Assembly (NCBI RefSeq): GCF_020177265.1
Contig: NZ_JAIVMC010000013.1
Coordinates: 34,082 to 98,081 of the forward strand
From: Pseudooceanicola marinus
GTDB taxonomy: Bacteria; Pseudomonadota; Alphaproteobacteria; Rhodobacterales; Rhodobacteraceae
Direction: 5' to 3'
Length of the DNA: 64,000 nucleotides
The notes below the pieces were generated by a model. That model did not search any database. It had not been told where the DNA came from and saw only the letters and a program-made list of their open reading frames with translations. Of this stretch, positions 1-7,961 are shown in pieces (position 1 is the stretch's first letter; each line of letters starts with the position of its first letter). Both the position numbers and the translations under genes were made by a program.

Positions 1-324
1 GGTATCGGCTTGCAGAACGCGCCCGAGGGTCTGGCGGTGGCGGTGTCGCTCATGGGTGAAGGATACGCGAAGCTGCGCGCCTGGGGCATCGCGGCCCTCA
101 CCGGCATGGTCGAACCGATCGGCGGGTTGCTCGGGGCGGGTATCATCACGCTGTCGGAGCCGCTGCTGCCCTGGGGGCTGGCGTTCGCCGCCGGCGCGAT
201 GCTCTATGTGATCAGCCACGAAATCATCCCCGAGACCCATCGCAGCGGACATCAGAACAAGGCGACGCTCGGACTGTCGGTTGGCCTTGTCCTGATGCTG
301 TTTCTCGATGTCTGGCTGGGGTGA
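1..324 (+). CDS. ZIP-family metal transporter, 3' part
   Basis: The window opens inside this gene; the reading frame is open from base 1 and about 107 C-terminal residues are present. ZIP transporters move divalent metals such as zinc into the cytoplasm through the inner membrane. Visible ZIP signatures are the N-A-P-E-G motif (the usual HNxPEG with the His replaced by Gln), a V-E-P-I-G-G segment, and H-E-I-I-P-E-T-H near the C terminus, whose His and Glu residues are metal ligands in the family. Three or four hydrophobic segments remain. The stop lies 5 bp before lspA, so the two are probably co-transcribed. The start and N-terminal half are outside the window, so the metal cannot be judged. 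Confidence 0.85.
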   Translation, partial: GIGLQNAPEGLAVAVSLMGEGYAKLRAWGIAALTGMVEPIGGLLGAGIITLSEPLLPWGLAFAAGAMLYVISHEIIPETHRSGHQNKATLGLSVGLVLMLFLDVWLG

Positions 325-328
325 GAAA

Positions 329-811
329 ATGTTGTCAGCCGAAAGACCGCCGGTGATCGGCATGTTGGCTGCCGTCGCGGCTTTCGCGATCGATCAGGTC
401 ACAAAGGCCATCGTCATCACGAATGCGAGCGTCCTGAGCGCTGGTGTTCCCGTGTTCACCGGATTCAATCTCACGTTCTATCGGAACGATGGCGTGACCT
501 TCGGGCTTTTGGGCGGCGCGCCGTGGTGGAGCCTCGTGGTGCTCGCTCTTGCCGTGTGCGCTTGGCTCGTGACCATGATGCTGCGCACCCGGGACGGCAT
601 CGAGGCGGTTGCCTACGGGGCGATCATCGGCGGCGCCTTAGGCAACGTCCTGGACCGCCTCAGGTTCCGGGCCGTGACCGATTTCCTCGATTTCTACGCC
701 GGCTCCGCGCACTGGCCAGCTTTCAACATGGCTGACGTCTTCGTGGTCGGCGGCGTCGGATTGCTTCTTGTCGCGCCGATGATCACGCGACGGCCCAGGT
801 GCGGTCCATGA
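329..811 (+). CDS. lspA: Signal peptidase II (prolipoprotein signal peptidase), copy 1
   Basis: A 160-residue inner-membrane aspartyl peptidase that cleaves the signal peptide of diacylglyceryl-modified prolipoproteins. Four hydrophobic segments are visible. The family motifs are present: the N-D-G-V-T-F-G motif, G-N-V-L-D-R carrying the first catalytic Asp, and F-N-M-A-D carrying the second. The start at 329 lies just after the transporter stop. The end overlaps the next gene by 4 bp (ATGA), indicating translational coupling to the lnt fragment. LspA genes in metal clusters are known, for example PbrC of lead-resistance operons, which fits the ZIP neighbour and the P-type ATPase downstream. 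A second, divergent copy lies at 47891-48391. Confidence 0.93.
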   Translation: MLSAERPPVIGMLAAVAAFAIDQVTKAIVITNASVLSAGVPVFTGFNLTFYRNDGVTFGLLGGAPWWSLVVLALAVCAWLVTMMLRTRDGIEAVAYGAIIGGALGNVLDRLRFRAVTDFLDFYAGSAHWPAFNMADVFVVGGVGLLLVAPMITRRPRCGP

Positions 812-1533
812 CGCTGTTTTGGACGCTGTCCGGGGAGCGGGTGATTTCCCTGCCGACGCGCATGATCGTGGCCATTGTAGCCGGCGGACTGACGGTCCTG
901 ACCCTCCCTCCGTTCTCGATCCTCCTGCTCGTCCCCGTTGCCTACGCTGCCCTTCTTGTCCTCCTCCGGCATCTTTCCCCGGCCAAGGCCGCACTCGTCG
1001 GCTGGGCGTTCGGTCTCGGGCAGTTCGGCTTCGGTCTCTCGTGGATCGCGGAGAGTTTCTACGTGGATGCCGAGAGGTTCGGTGCTTTGGCGATCCCCGC
1101 CGTCGCAGGATTGTCTGCGGGTCTGGCCATCTTTCCGGCCATGGCGGCGACACTCTTCACGGCCATCGCACGCCGTCGCGCGATCGAGGGCGTTATGGGC
1201 TGTCTTCTATTTGCGACCTGCTGGACGGCCGCAGAGTGGCTGCGCGGCCACATCCTCACGGGATTCCCATGGAACCTCGCGGGCTACGCGCTTGTCGAAT
1301 ACGCAGCCTTGCGGCAACCGGCTGCATGGGTCGGAAGCTATGGGTTGAGCTTTCTCGTAATTCTCGTCGGCACTCTTCCGGCGCCGGCCCTCTTGACGGA
1401 GGTGCGCCCCCGCTGGAGCATCCCACTGCTCGGCGTTGGGACCGTTGTCGCGTGGACCTGTCGCGTTTTTGTTCCGCCGGACCCCGGATCGCGGATTTCC
1501 TCGGCCGGATGGTCCCGCCCGATCCGACCGTGA
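808..1533 (+). pseudogene. lnt: Apolipoprotein N-acyltransferase, 5' fragment
   Basis: Lnt adds the third acyl chain to lipoproteins in the inner membrane and is normally about 500 residues: an N-terminal membrane domain followed by a nitrilase-like catalytic domain. Here only the membrane domain is left. The sequence shows several hydrophobic helices and the conserved W-T-A-A-E-W-L-R-G and F-P-W-N-L-A-G-Y motifs. Lnt-like sequence ends near base 1475, after which the frame runs through unrelated residues to the stop at 1533. The nitrilase domain with its Glu-Lys-Cys triad is absent, so the product cannot be a functional acyltransferase. It begins with a 4-bp overlap with lspA. The junction to phnE sequence shows a deletion or recombination scar. 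Confidence 0.85.
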
Positions 1534-2129
1534 TGAACGAGATCGTGAAGGGTAGCGCGGAAACGCTACGCATCGCGATCCTGGGATCTCTGGGCGCGGT
1601 CTTCCTATCGGTCCCCCTCGGGATATTTGCGTCCGAGACGATGGTTTCTTCGGCGGTCTACCGACCCGTCCGGACGCTCCTCGCTTTCATCCGTGCCATC
1701 CCGCTGATCCTGGTGGCGATGCTCATGGTGGGTGCGGTGGGCCTGGGTCCCCTCCCCGGCATCATCGCGGTCGCCTTCCATGCCACCGGCATGCTCGCGA
1801 AGTTCTACGCCGAAGCGATCGACGGCGTCTCCCGCGCGCCGATTGCCGCGCTGGAAAGCGCCGGTGCCGGGCCGCTGGCGCGGCTCCGCTACGCGATCTG
1901 GCCGCAGATGGCGCCGGTCGTCGCCCGCGACACCATCTTCCGGTTCGAACTGAACCTGCGCGAGTCGCTGATCCTGGGCATTGTCGGTGCGGGCGGTATA
2001 GGGTTCTACATCCAGACCTATGTGCGCTCATTCCAGTACGACAAGGCAGCAAGCGTCACACTGGCCGTGATCGCGATGGTGATCGCGATCGAGGCCATCA
2101 ACGTGGCTCTTCGCCGCCGGTTTGCCTGA
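1485..2129 (+). pseudogene. phnE: Phosphonate ABC transporter permease PhnE, 3' fragment
   Basis: The reading frame from about 1485 encodes the C-terminal two thirds of a PhnE-type permease of the phosphonate importer. Visible are the E-T-L-R-I-A segment, R-A-I-P-L-I-L, the cytoplasmic coupling region with A-A-L-E-S-A-G-A-G, and the G-I-V-G-A-G-G-I-G loop typical of this family. The first in-frame ATG is at 1533 and would give 198 residues; full PhnE proteins are about 260-290. The fragment directly abuts the lnt fragment in another frame. No phnC or phnD is present, so this is probably a non-functional remnant. Confidence 0.8.
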
Positions 2130-2163
2130 AACAATCGGCGGACGCGACACGCCTCCTGGTCCT

Positions 2164-2676
2164 TCAGGCGTAGATGTCTATCGGTGTCCCGTCCCTAACC
2201 ATGGCGTAGATTTCCTCGATCTCGGGATCCGAGACCGAGATGCAGCCTGCCGTCCAGTCGCGGACATTCGTGGGGTCGATCCCCCGCCGAGGTCCGCCGT
2301 GAATGAAGATGTCCTTGCCGGGGGAACGCCCCTGGGACTCAGCGAAAGCGATGTCGGCCTCGTTCGGGTAGGAGATGCCGACGGACAGATGGAAGAGGCT
2401 GTCGGGGTTCCGCCGGTCGATCACGTAGGAGCCTTCCGGTGTGCGGCCGTCGCCCTCGAACTGCTTATGACCGACAGGCGCAAAGCCCAGCCCGATCGGA
2501 TAGGTCCGCAACACACGATCGGCGCCGTCAAGAACCAGCAAGCGCTGCGCCTTGTAGAGGCGCAGCCGGGTGACCTCGGGTCCGCTGTAGGTTCGGAACT
2601 TGCTGGCGCAACCGGACAGAATGGCAACAAGCCCACCGAACAAGACGCCCCGGCGCGGAATATGGATTTTCGTCAC
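2164..2676 (-). CDS. L,D-transpeptidase (YkuD fold), lipoprotein
   Basis: A 170-residue secreted enzyme expected to form 3-3 peptidoglycan crosslinks or attach proteins to peptidoglycan. The N terminus carries a basic stretch, a hydrophobic core and a lipobox (L-S-G-C), so the mature protein is probably a lipid-anchored lipoprotein. The YkuD catalytic signature is seen as H-G-G-P followed by D-W-T-A-G-C-I-S-V-S-D; the Cys is the acyl acceptor. The gene lies 63 bp downstream of the Zn/Cd ATPase on the same strand and is likely in its transcript. A second YkuD enzyme with a related promoter is at 5585-6250, so envelope remodelling appears tied to the metal response. The substrate is not predictable from sequence. 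Confidence 0.85.
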   Translation of the reverse strand: MTKIHIPRRGVLFGGLVAILSGCASKFRTYSGPEVTRLRLYKAQRLLVLDGADRVLRTYPIGLGFAPVGHKQFEGDGRTPEGSYVIDRRNPDSLFHLSVGISYPNEADIAFAESQGRSPGKDIFIHGGPRRGIDPTNVRDWTAGCISVSDPEIEEIYAMVRDGTPIDIYA

Positions 2677-2739
2677 TGCTCTATGCCTCGTGAGCGAGGT
2701 CTCATATGGGCCGAACGCTACCCTGCGGGTGGTGGCGGT

Positions 2740-5088
2740 TCAATGCCCGTGTGCGAGCGCGCCTCTTGCCATCTGCTCACCAATCGGCTCGCCGCCGGAT
2801 GGCGATACATTGGACTTGTGACCATTTAGAAGTCTCAACGCGTTCGCAACCACCAGCAGCGAGACGCCGACATCCGCGGCGATCGCGCCCCACATCGACG
2901 CCATCCCGAATGCCGTTGCGACGACGAAGACGGCTTTCGTCGCCAGTGAAACGCCGATGTTCTGGCGGATGATCGACATGGCGCGGCGTGAATGGCCGAT
3001 GAGCCACGGTACCTTGCCGATGTCGTCCGTCATGAGGGCGATGTCGGCGGTCTCGATGGCCGCGTCGGACCCGACGGCGCCCATGGCGATGGCGTAATGC
3101 GCCCGCGCCATGGCCGGGGCGTCATTCACTCCGTCGCCAATCATCGCGACCATGTCGTGGCTTTCGACCAGTTCCTCGATGGCCGTCACTTTGTCCTCGG
3201 GCAAGAGTTCGGCACGCACCTCGTCGATGCCGACCTCTGCCGCAACGGCGCGCGCCGTGCGTTCATTGTCGCCCGTCAGCATAACGATGGTTTTCACGCC
3301 CTGCGCATGAAGGCGCGTGACAATACCTTTGGCGTCCGGGCGGATTCGGTCGCGCAGTTCGAGGATGCCGGTCACGCCGGTCTCGTCCCCGACGGCCACA
3401 AGCGTACTGCCGGCCCCTTCGATCCGGTCACGGAGGTCCGCCGGAATGGCGCTGCCGAACCCTTTCTCCTCGGCGAACCGGTCGGAGCCGAGCCAGACTT
3501 TCCGGCCTCCTGCCCGTCCTTCCAGCCCTCGTCCCGGCACGGTGCGCGTATCCTCCGCCGCTGGAACCGCGATGCCGTCTGCCTCGGCCCGCGCAAGAAT
3601 GGCACGTGCCAGCGGATGCGATGACCGCGCTTCGAGTGCGCCCGCCAGCGTCATCAGATCTCGCGCCGAGGCCCCCCCAAGTGGATGGACGGCGGCCACC
3701 TCCGGTTCACCCATCGTGATGGTTCCAGTCTTGTCCATCGCCAGAGCCGTCGTCCGGCCTGGAGCCTCGACATACGCGCCGCCTTTTATGAGAACCCCCG
3801 CCCGCGCCGAGGCCGTCAGTGCGGCCACGATGGAAACCGGCGTCGAGATGACCAGCGCACAGGGACAGGCGATCACGAGAAGAACGAGCGCGTTATAGAA
3901 CCAGTAGTCCCAGGCGCCACCGAAGACGAGCGGCGGCACTAGCGCAATGGCGACGGCCAGCGCCATGACGATGGGCGTGTAGATGCGCGCGAACTTCGCG
4001 ACCCACTGCTCCACGGGCGCGCGGCGGGCGTGAGCGTCCCCCACCATGCGGATGATCTTGGCGAGCACCGTGTCGGATGCCGCTTTGGTCGCGCGCACGG
4101 TCAAAGTCCCTTCGCCGTTGATCGTGCCCGCGTAGACTTCGTCGCCTGGCTCCTTCGGCACCAGCGCACTTTCGCCGGTGATCGGCGCCTGATCGACGGC
4201 CCCTGCCCCATCAACAACTTCACCATCCAGCGGGATGCGGTCGCCGCCGCGCACCACGAACCGTGCATTGATGGCAACAGCAGAAGCCGGCACGTCTGCT
4301 TCAGAACCATCATCATAGAGAACTCTTGCCGTCGGCGGTGCGAGGTCGAGCAACGCCGACACGGCGTTCCGCGCGCGCCCGACGCTCCAGCTCTCGAGGT
4401 AGAGCGACAGCGAGAAGAAGAAGGCCACCGTCGCCGCCTCGAAGAACTCGCCGAGGCCAATGGCTCCCGCCACCGCGACCACCATGAGAAGGTTCATATC
4501 GGGCGACAGACGCCGCGCGGAGGACCAAGCCTTCGGGGCCACGAGCCAGACACCGAACAGGATCGCGACGGCGAAGAGCACCGCCTCGGCCAGCGGCATG
4601 GGGGACTCGCCGTGACCCGCGAACAGGCCGAGGGCCCCGCCCATGCCGGTCTCGAAGATGTGCCAGAGAAAGCCGGCCGCCCAGAAGCCGCCGCTCAGCG
4701 CCGTGAACAGCCGCTGCCGGGCGAGATGGGCCGCCTGATCTTCCGATGCGGTTCCCGCATCCCAGGGCTTCGCACTCATGCCGGTGGTCGCAACCAGTTG
4801 CGCCACCTCGTCGTCAGTTACACGGTCCGCGCTGTCCAGAATGGTCATCCGCCCGTTGATGACGTCGAAGGCCAAATGCTCTGCTCCGCCGACCTTCGGA
4901 CCGACGACCTTGTTCAGGATCGCCACTTCTTCGGCGCAGTCGAGCCCGGAGACCTGGAAGCTCCGCCCGACAGACGGCGCAGGCGTCGCCGGAGCGACGT
5001 TGCCGCATGGTCGATCGCTTCCGCAGCAACTGTTGCCGCTCTCTTGCGAGGCGTGAGAATGATCTCGTCGGTTGGTTTCAGCAGACAT
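2740..5088 (-). CDS. zntA: Heavy-metal P1B-type ATPase (Zn/Cd/Pb exporter)
   Basis: A 782-residue inner-membrane pump that exports divalent soft metals with ATP. The N terminus is rich in His and Cys (C-C-G-S-D-R-P-C near residue 22), followed by a heavy-metal-associated domain with G-L-D-C-A-E-E near residue 48. The core shows the T-G-E-S actuator motif, C-P-C near residue 407 in the metal-binding helix, D-K-T-G-T near 449 (phosphorylated Asp), and [11 protein letters not shown] plus G-L-D-C-A-E-E favours the ZntA/CadA Zn-Cd-Pb group over the copper group. GAGG precedes the ATG at suitable distance. The promoter upstream has a 19-bp spacer typical of MerR-family activation. Lead resistance is an alternative given lspA and lnt upstream. 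Confidence 0.93.
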   Translation of the reverse strand: MSAETNRRDHSHASQESGNSCCGSDRPCGNVAPATPAPSVGRSFQVSGLDCAEEVAILNKVVGPKVGGAEHLAFDVINGRMTILDSADRVTDDEVAQLVATTGMSAKPWDAGTASEDQAAHLARQRLFTALSGGFWAAGFLWHIFETGMGGALGLFAGHGESPMPLAEAVLFAVAILFGVWLVAPKAWSSARRLSPDMNLLMVVAVAGAIGLGEFFEAATVAFFFSLSLYLESWSVGRARNAVSALLDLAPPTARVLYDDGSEADVPASAVAINARFVVRGGDRIPLDGEVVDGAGAVDQAPITGESALVPKEPGDEVYAGTINGEGTLTVRATKAASDTVLAKIIRMVGDAHARRAPVEQWVAKFARIYTPIVMALAVAIALVPPLVFGGAWDYWFYNALVLLVIACPCALVISTPVSIVAALTASARAGVLIKGGAYVEAPGRTTALAMDKTGTITMGEPEVAAVHPLGGASARDLMTLAGALEARSSHPLARAILARAEADGIAVPAAEDTRTVPGRGLEGRAGGRKVWLGSDRFAEEKGFGSAIPADLRDRIEGAGSTLVAVGDETGVTGILELRDRIRPDAKGIVTRLHAQGVKTIVMLTGDNERTARAVAAEVGIDEVRAELLPEDKVTAIEELVESHDMVAMIGDGVNDAPAMARAHYAIAMGAVGSDAAIETADIALMTDDIGKVPWLIGHSRRAMSIIRQNIGVSLATKAVFVVATAFGMASMWGAIAADVGVSLLVVANALRLLNGHKSNVSPSGGEPIGEQMARGALAHGH

Positions 5089-5121
5089 GAACGGACCTCA
5101 AAAGTCGGGTTGTTCAGAACA

Positions 5122-5152
5122 ACATAGTTCCTACAGTACCTAGAGGTTCAAG
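5122..5152 (-). promoter_or_regulatory. MerR-family-type promoter of zntA
   Basis: On the minus strand TTGAAC (5152-5147) and TATGTT (5127-5122) are separated by exactly 19 bp, the over-long spacing of promoters untwisted by MerR-family activators. The spacer contains CCTCTAG and an imperfect inverted CTGTAGG half, resembling ZntR/PbrR operators. It lies 34 bp upstream of the zntA ATG. No ZntR/PbrR-like gene is in the window, so the regulator would be elsewhere or CueR would have to cross-act. Confidence 0.7.
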
Positions 5153-5255
5153 AACATTAATTGATGGTTCTCCGGATCGCTTTTTTTGCTATGTGTCGTC
5201 GGAAAGAGGCTGGCCAACTGTTGCGGCCAGACCGACAAAACAGGAAGGAAATTCA

Positions 5256-5540
5256 ATGCGGCCGGTACTATCAAAGCAAAACGTGACGATCGGAACCACA
5301 CTGTTGTTCACCGCAGGGTGTGCCATCCCTCCAAGCAGCGGGAGCGACGCGGCGAACGCTATCGGGAATATTCCCGATAGCGTCGTGGCAATGGCGGCGC
5401 CCGACCAGGATATTTCTACCGCGCGCCTTGTGCCGGACGACAGCTGTTACTGGTACCAGCATAGCGGGCCGGTCGAAACGACCTTGGTTCCGCTCCGCAC
5501 GCCAAATGGCAGTCGCATCTGCGCCGCACGGGAAAGCTGA
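5256..5540 (+). CDS. Small predicted lipoprotein, unknown function
   Basis: A 94-residue protein divergent from zntA. The start at 5256 is chosen because GGAAGG precedes it and because it begins a signal sequence ending in the lipobox-like L-F-T-A-G-C-A near residue 22. The mature part has two Cys residues and no domain I recognise. A perfect 26-bp palindrome lies in the coding sequence at 5357-5382. It shares the intergenic region with the MerR-type zntA promoter, so metal regulation is possible but not shown. It could also be an envelope stress lipoprotein; function is unknown. Confidence 0.55.
   Translation: MRPVLSKQNVTIGTTLLFTAGCAIPPSSGSDAANAIGNIPDSVVAMAAPDQDISTARLVPDDSCYWYQHSGPVETTLVPLRTPNGSRICAARES
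5357..5382. repeat. Perfect 26-bp palindrome inside a small ORF
   Basis: The half CGCTATCGGGAAT is followed immediately by its exact reverse complement, with no spacer. It falls within codons for N-A-I-G-N-I-P-D-S-V of the small lipoprotein gene. It could be a protein-binding site, a transcript hairpin or an insertion footprint. No T-tract follows it, so it is not a standard terminator. Confidence 0.9.
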
Positions 5541-5584
5541 GCCGCTCGGCAGACCGTCGAACCGCCCGCCAAGCCCGCGCGCGT

Positions 5585-6250
5585 CTAGCTGCGGGCGGTG
5601 ACGCTGTCCTCGGCCGAATAGAGGTAGGCCGTCGATCCGAGCTCGACGTTTGGGTAGAGGTCGTTGATGTGCGCCATAACCATGCGCACGCAGCCGGAAC
5701 TTGCACGACCACCAATGCTGCTCGGATGCGGAGAGCCGTGTATCCGCAAATAGGTGTCGCGATCACCGACGTACAGGTAAAGCGCTCGAGACCCGAGCGC
5801 ATTCTCCGGTCCAGGCTCCATGCCGTCGGCGATGTCCGCGTAGAGTTCGGGATCGCGGTCGATCATGTTCTGCGTCGGTTGCCAGTGCGGCCACTTGACC
5901 TTGCGCTTGATCGTATATGTGCCCGGCTCGTATAGATTGCCACGCGCGATCGCCACACCATAGCGCATTGCCGTACCACCTTCCTCGATGTGATAGAGAT
6001 AGCGCGCCACCGCATCCACATGGATGTCTCCAGGGACGAGGCCCGCATTGGCGGCGACACGTTGCGGAAGAAAGCGCGGATGCAGACCCCAGGGATTGGA
6101 CGTGGCAGGATCGTAGCCAGGCGGCGTGACTTGCGCGTCCCATTCGGCCTTTTGCGCTTCCGTGGGCCAAGAGTCGGCGAATGCCGGGCTGGCCAGCGAT
6201 GCCGAGAACAGCGCGGTGGTCGATTGAATGAAATGCCTTCTCGTCAACAT
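5585..6250 (-). CDS. L,D-transpeptidase (ErfK/YbiS type), Tat-like signal
   Basis: A 221-residue periplasmic YkuD-family transpeptidase. The start at 6250 is preferred because it gives a Tat-like leader (T-R-R-H-F-I) and has GGAG upstream; a longer frame upstream to 6304 is unlikely. The catalytic region reads I-H-G-S-P-H-P-S-S-I-G, then A-S-S-G-C-V-R-M, matching the HGx(n)SxGC(V/I)R signature with the nucleophilic Cys. Family members build 3-3 crosslinks or attach lipoproteins to the wall. The gene stands alone between the small lipoprotein and ccdA. Its own promoter resembles that of zntA, suggesting induction by metal. Confidence 0.88.
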   Translation of the reverse strand: MLTRRHFIQSTTALFSASLASPAFADSWPTEAQKAEWDAQVTPPGYDPATSNPWGLHPRFLPQRVAANAGLVPGDIHVDAVARYLYHIEEGGTAMRYGVAIARGNLYEPGTYTIKRKVKWPHWQPTQNMIDRDPELYADIADGMEPGPENALGSRALYLYVGDRDTYLRIHGSPHPSSIGGRASSGCVRMVMAHINDLYPNVELGSTAYLYSAEDSVTARS

Positions 6251-6370
6251 GTTAGACGTCTCCTTCGTAATTGTATGGCGGGTCGCGCAATTTCCCGGAT
6301 ACATTGTTGCCAGCCCGAGAGGGTTTGAGGTGGCGGTGGCAGTTTGCCCGCGGCACTGGCGCTTTGTAGA

Positions 6371-6401
6371 GGGCTAACGCCTAAAGCTACTAGAGGTTCA
6401 A
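6371..6401 (-). promoter_or_regulatory. MerR-type promoter before L,D-transpeptidase
   Basis: TTGAAC (6401-6396) followed by CTCTAGTAGC on the minus strand repeats the TTGAACCTCTAG start of the zntA promoter at 5152. With a 19-bp spacer the -10 element would be TAGCCC (6376-6371), which is weak. The shared 12-bp stretch is the main evidence. The site is about 120 bp upstream of the transpeptidase start. Confidence 0.5.
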
Positions 6402-6440
6402 GGAAAACTTTCGTGACCCGACAAAACAGCTTCTCGCCGC

Positions 6441-7175
6441 TCAGCCGATACGTCCGAGAATCGGAAACGCATCGAGCATCCAGTATGACAGCGCGCTCAA
6501 CTGTCCTGTCATCATCGCAATTCCCATCAGGATCATCACCACACCGGCCGCTTGGTGAAGTCGTCGACCGACGCGACCTATGGCCCGCAGTCGCCCGGCG
6601 ATACGGTCAGTGAAAGCAGCAACAATGAGAAAAGGAACACCGAGACCGGTTGAGTAGACAGCGAGCAAGACCATGCCTTCACCGATCGTCGCGCTGGCTG
6701 CGCTGGCTGTGAGGATCGCGCCGAGAATAGGCCCGATGCACGGCGTCCAGCCAAAGCCGAACGCCAGACCGAGCACGTAGGAAGCAGCCGGCTGACCGCC
6801 AGGGATGTCGAGATTGAAACGGAAGTCGCGTTCCATGACCGATATTCGCGCAGCACCGATCATGAACATCCCGAACAGAATGATGATCACCCCACCGATG
6901 AGATTTAACTCATAACGCCAACGCAACAGTGCCTGTCCGAGCGCCGTCGCCGACGCGCCGAGCGCGATGAATATGGTCGAGAAGCCAAGCACGAAGCACA
7001 TGCTCAGCCACACTGCGCGCGAGGAGGAAGCGGATGCGACACCGCCTTGGGCCGCCGTGCGTCCCGCAACGTAGGAGACATACCCAGGGACCAGCGGGAG
7101 AACGCAGGGCGACAGGAACGAAATAGCTCCGGCCAGAAGCGCCGCGGTCAGGCCAAAAAGGGAGACGTCCACCAT
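6441..7175 (-). CDS. ccdA: CcdA/DsbD-type thiol-disulfide electron transporter
   Basis: A 244-residue inner-membrane protein with about six transmembrane helices that passes electrons from cytoplasmic thioredoxin to periplasmic thiol proteins. The paired Cys-Pro motifs are visible: F-L-S-P-C-V-L-P-L-V-P-G near residue 20 and W-T-P-C-I-G-P-I-L near residue 140. The length matches stand-alone CcdA. The ATG directly follows the stop of a 52-residue peptide, so it is translationally linked at the 3' end of the copper operon. It would reduce the TlpA and DsbE proteins encoded upstream, which fits thiol repair under copper stress. Confidence 0.92.
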   Translation of the reverse strand: MVDVSLFGLTAALLAGAISFLSPCVLPLVPGYVSYVAGRTAAQGGVASASSSRAVWLSMCFVLGFSTIFIALGASATALGQALLRWRYELNLIGGVIIILFGMFMIGAARISVMERDFRFNLDIPGGQPAASYVLGLAFGFGWTPCIGPILGAILTASAASATIGEGMVLLAVYSTGLGVPFLIVAAFTDRIAGRLRAIGRVGRRLHQAAGVVMILMGIAMMTGQLSALSYWMLDAFPILGRIG

Positions 7176-7334
7176 CTACTTCCGCCCCCCGGAGAAGAGC
7201 TGGCTCAACGGCAGCCTGATGGCCTCTTGCTCCGTTTGATCGAGCGGGGTGGATTGCTGAGCTGCGGCACCCAAAGGCGCGATTAGCATCCAAAGAAGGA
7301 CCAACAGAAATCGAGCGGCCGGTGTTCGTGACAT
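7176..7334 (-). CDS. 52-residue secreted peptide before ccdA
   Basis: A short frame with an N-terminal signal sequence (basic start, L-L-V-L-L-W-M-L-I core, A-A-A-Q cleavage region) and an acidic, Gln-rich mature part of about 30 residues. Its TAG stop is immediately followed by the ccdA ATG. There is no recognised domain. The signal peptide and exact gene packing support it being real; the role is unknown. Confidence 0.5.
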   Translation of the reverse strand: MSRTPAARFLLVLLWMLIAPLGAAAQQSTPLDQTEQEAIRLPLSQLFSGGRK

Positions 7335-7386
7335 ACGCATCCTCCGTGTGGTGTCGCCGGGGGCTCGTGCCCCCGGCGAAGACCAA

Positions 7387-7647
7387 TCAGCCTTTGTCTA
7401 TCGAAGGCTGGGTTTTCTCCATGGATACGTTCATCGCCTCCATCATCTCCGTGCAGGCCTGCATCATCTTCATCATCGGCATCATGCCGTCCATGCCGGA
7501 CATATCGCCCTGCATTATGTTGCCTGACATGCCGTTCTCGCCGTCCATCATCTGGCCGGACGCCCCGCTGTTTTCCTGGGCAACCACAGCGGTTGCCAGG
7601 AGGGTAGCCACGGCTGCGGCGATGCTCAGATTCTTGATAGGTTTCAT
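7387..7647 (-). CDS. Methionine-rich periplasmic protein, putative copper binder
   Basis: An 86-residue protein with a cleavable signal sequence (A-A-A-V-A-T-L-L core, cleavage near A-V-V-A-Q). The mature part has many Met pairs and triads (Q-M-M-D, D-G-M-M-P-M-M-K-M-M) and one Cys. Met-rich periplasmic segments bind Cu(I)/Ag(I) in copper-resistance proteins. The start at 7647 is chosen because GGAG lies at good spacing and it yields the signal peptide; a frame extension to 7782 is rejected. It sits between a Cys-rich membrane peptide and ccdA in the copper operon. Function is inferred from composition and context. Confidence 0.7.
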   Translation of the reverse strand: MKPIKNLSIAAAVATLLATAVVAQENSGASGQMMDGENGMSGNIMQGDMSGMDGMMPMMKMMQACTEMMEAMNVSMEKTQPSIDKG

Positions 7648-7682
7648 CTGTTTCTCCTTCAGGCTTCCTTTGGTTTTCGGGT

Positions 7683-7955
7683 TCAATCCCTCGTAGTGCT
7701 CGCCTCTGTGGGTGAGTTCGTCTTGTCGCAGGAGTCGGATTTGCACATCGCGCAATAGCCCAGTCCGCACATGACAGCGCACGGCGCTACAGCCAGGATG
7801 AGCGGGGCCGCCCCGATGGCGGTCAGCCAGCCCCAGTTGAGGGCCATTCCGGCGGCGATAATCGCCATCGCCGCCAGAATCAGTCCGCGGCGCCCCAGTT
7901 TGGGACGCAACTGGCCGGCCCCGCCAACATGGGTTTCAGGTGATATGTCCGACAT
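7683..7955 (-). CDS. Small Cys-rich membrane protein
   Basis: A 90-residue protein with two predicted hydrophobic segments (about residues 27-45 and 48-66) and a Cys cluster after the second: A-P-C-A-V-M-C-G-L-G-Y-C-A-M-C-K-S-D-S-C. The spacing of five Cys suggests metal or redox chemistry at the membrane face, but I recognise no family. It begins 7 bp after tlpA in the copper operon. Metal-binding accessory or thiol-relay partner are both possible. Confidence 0.6.
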   Translation of the reverse strand: MSDISPETHVGGAGQLRPKLGRRGLILAAMAIIAAGMALNWGWLTAIGAAPLILAVAPCAVMCGLGYCAMCKSDSCDKTNSPTEASTTRD

Positions 7956-7961
7956 TGCTCT

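Noticed and set aside
638..1153. Long minus-strand open frames opposite lspA and lnt
   Set aside because: Arg/Pro-rich translation without motifs; they are mirror frames of real membrane-protein genes in GC-rich DNA.
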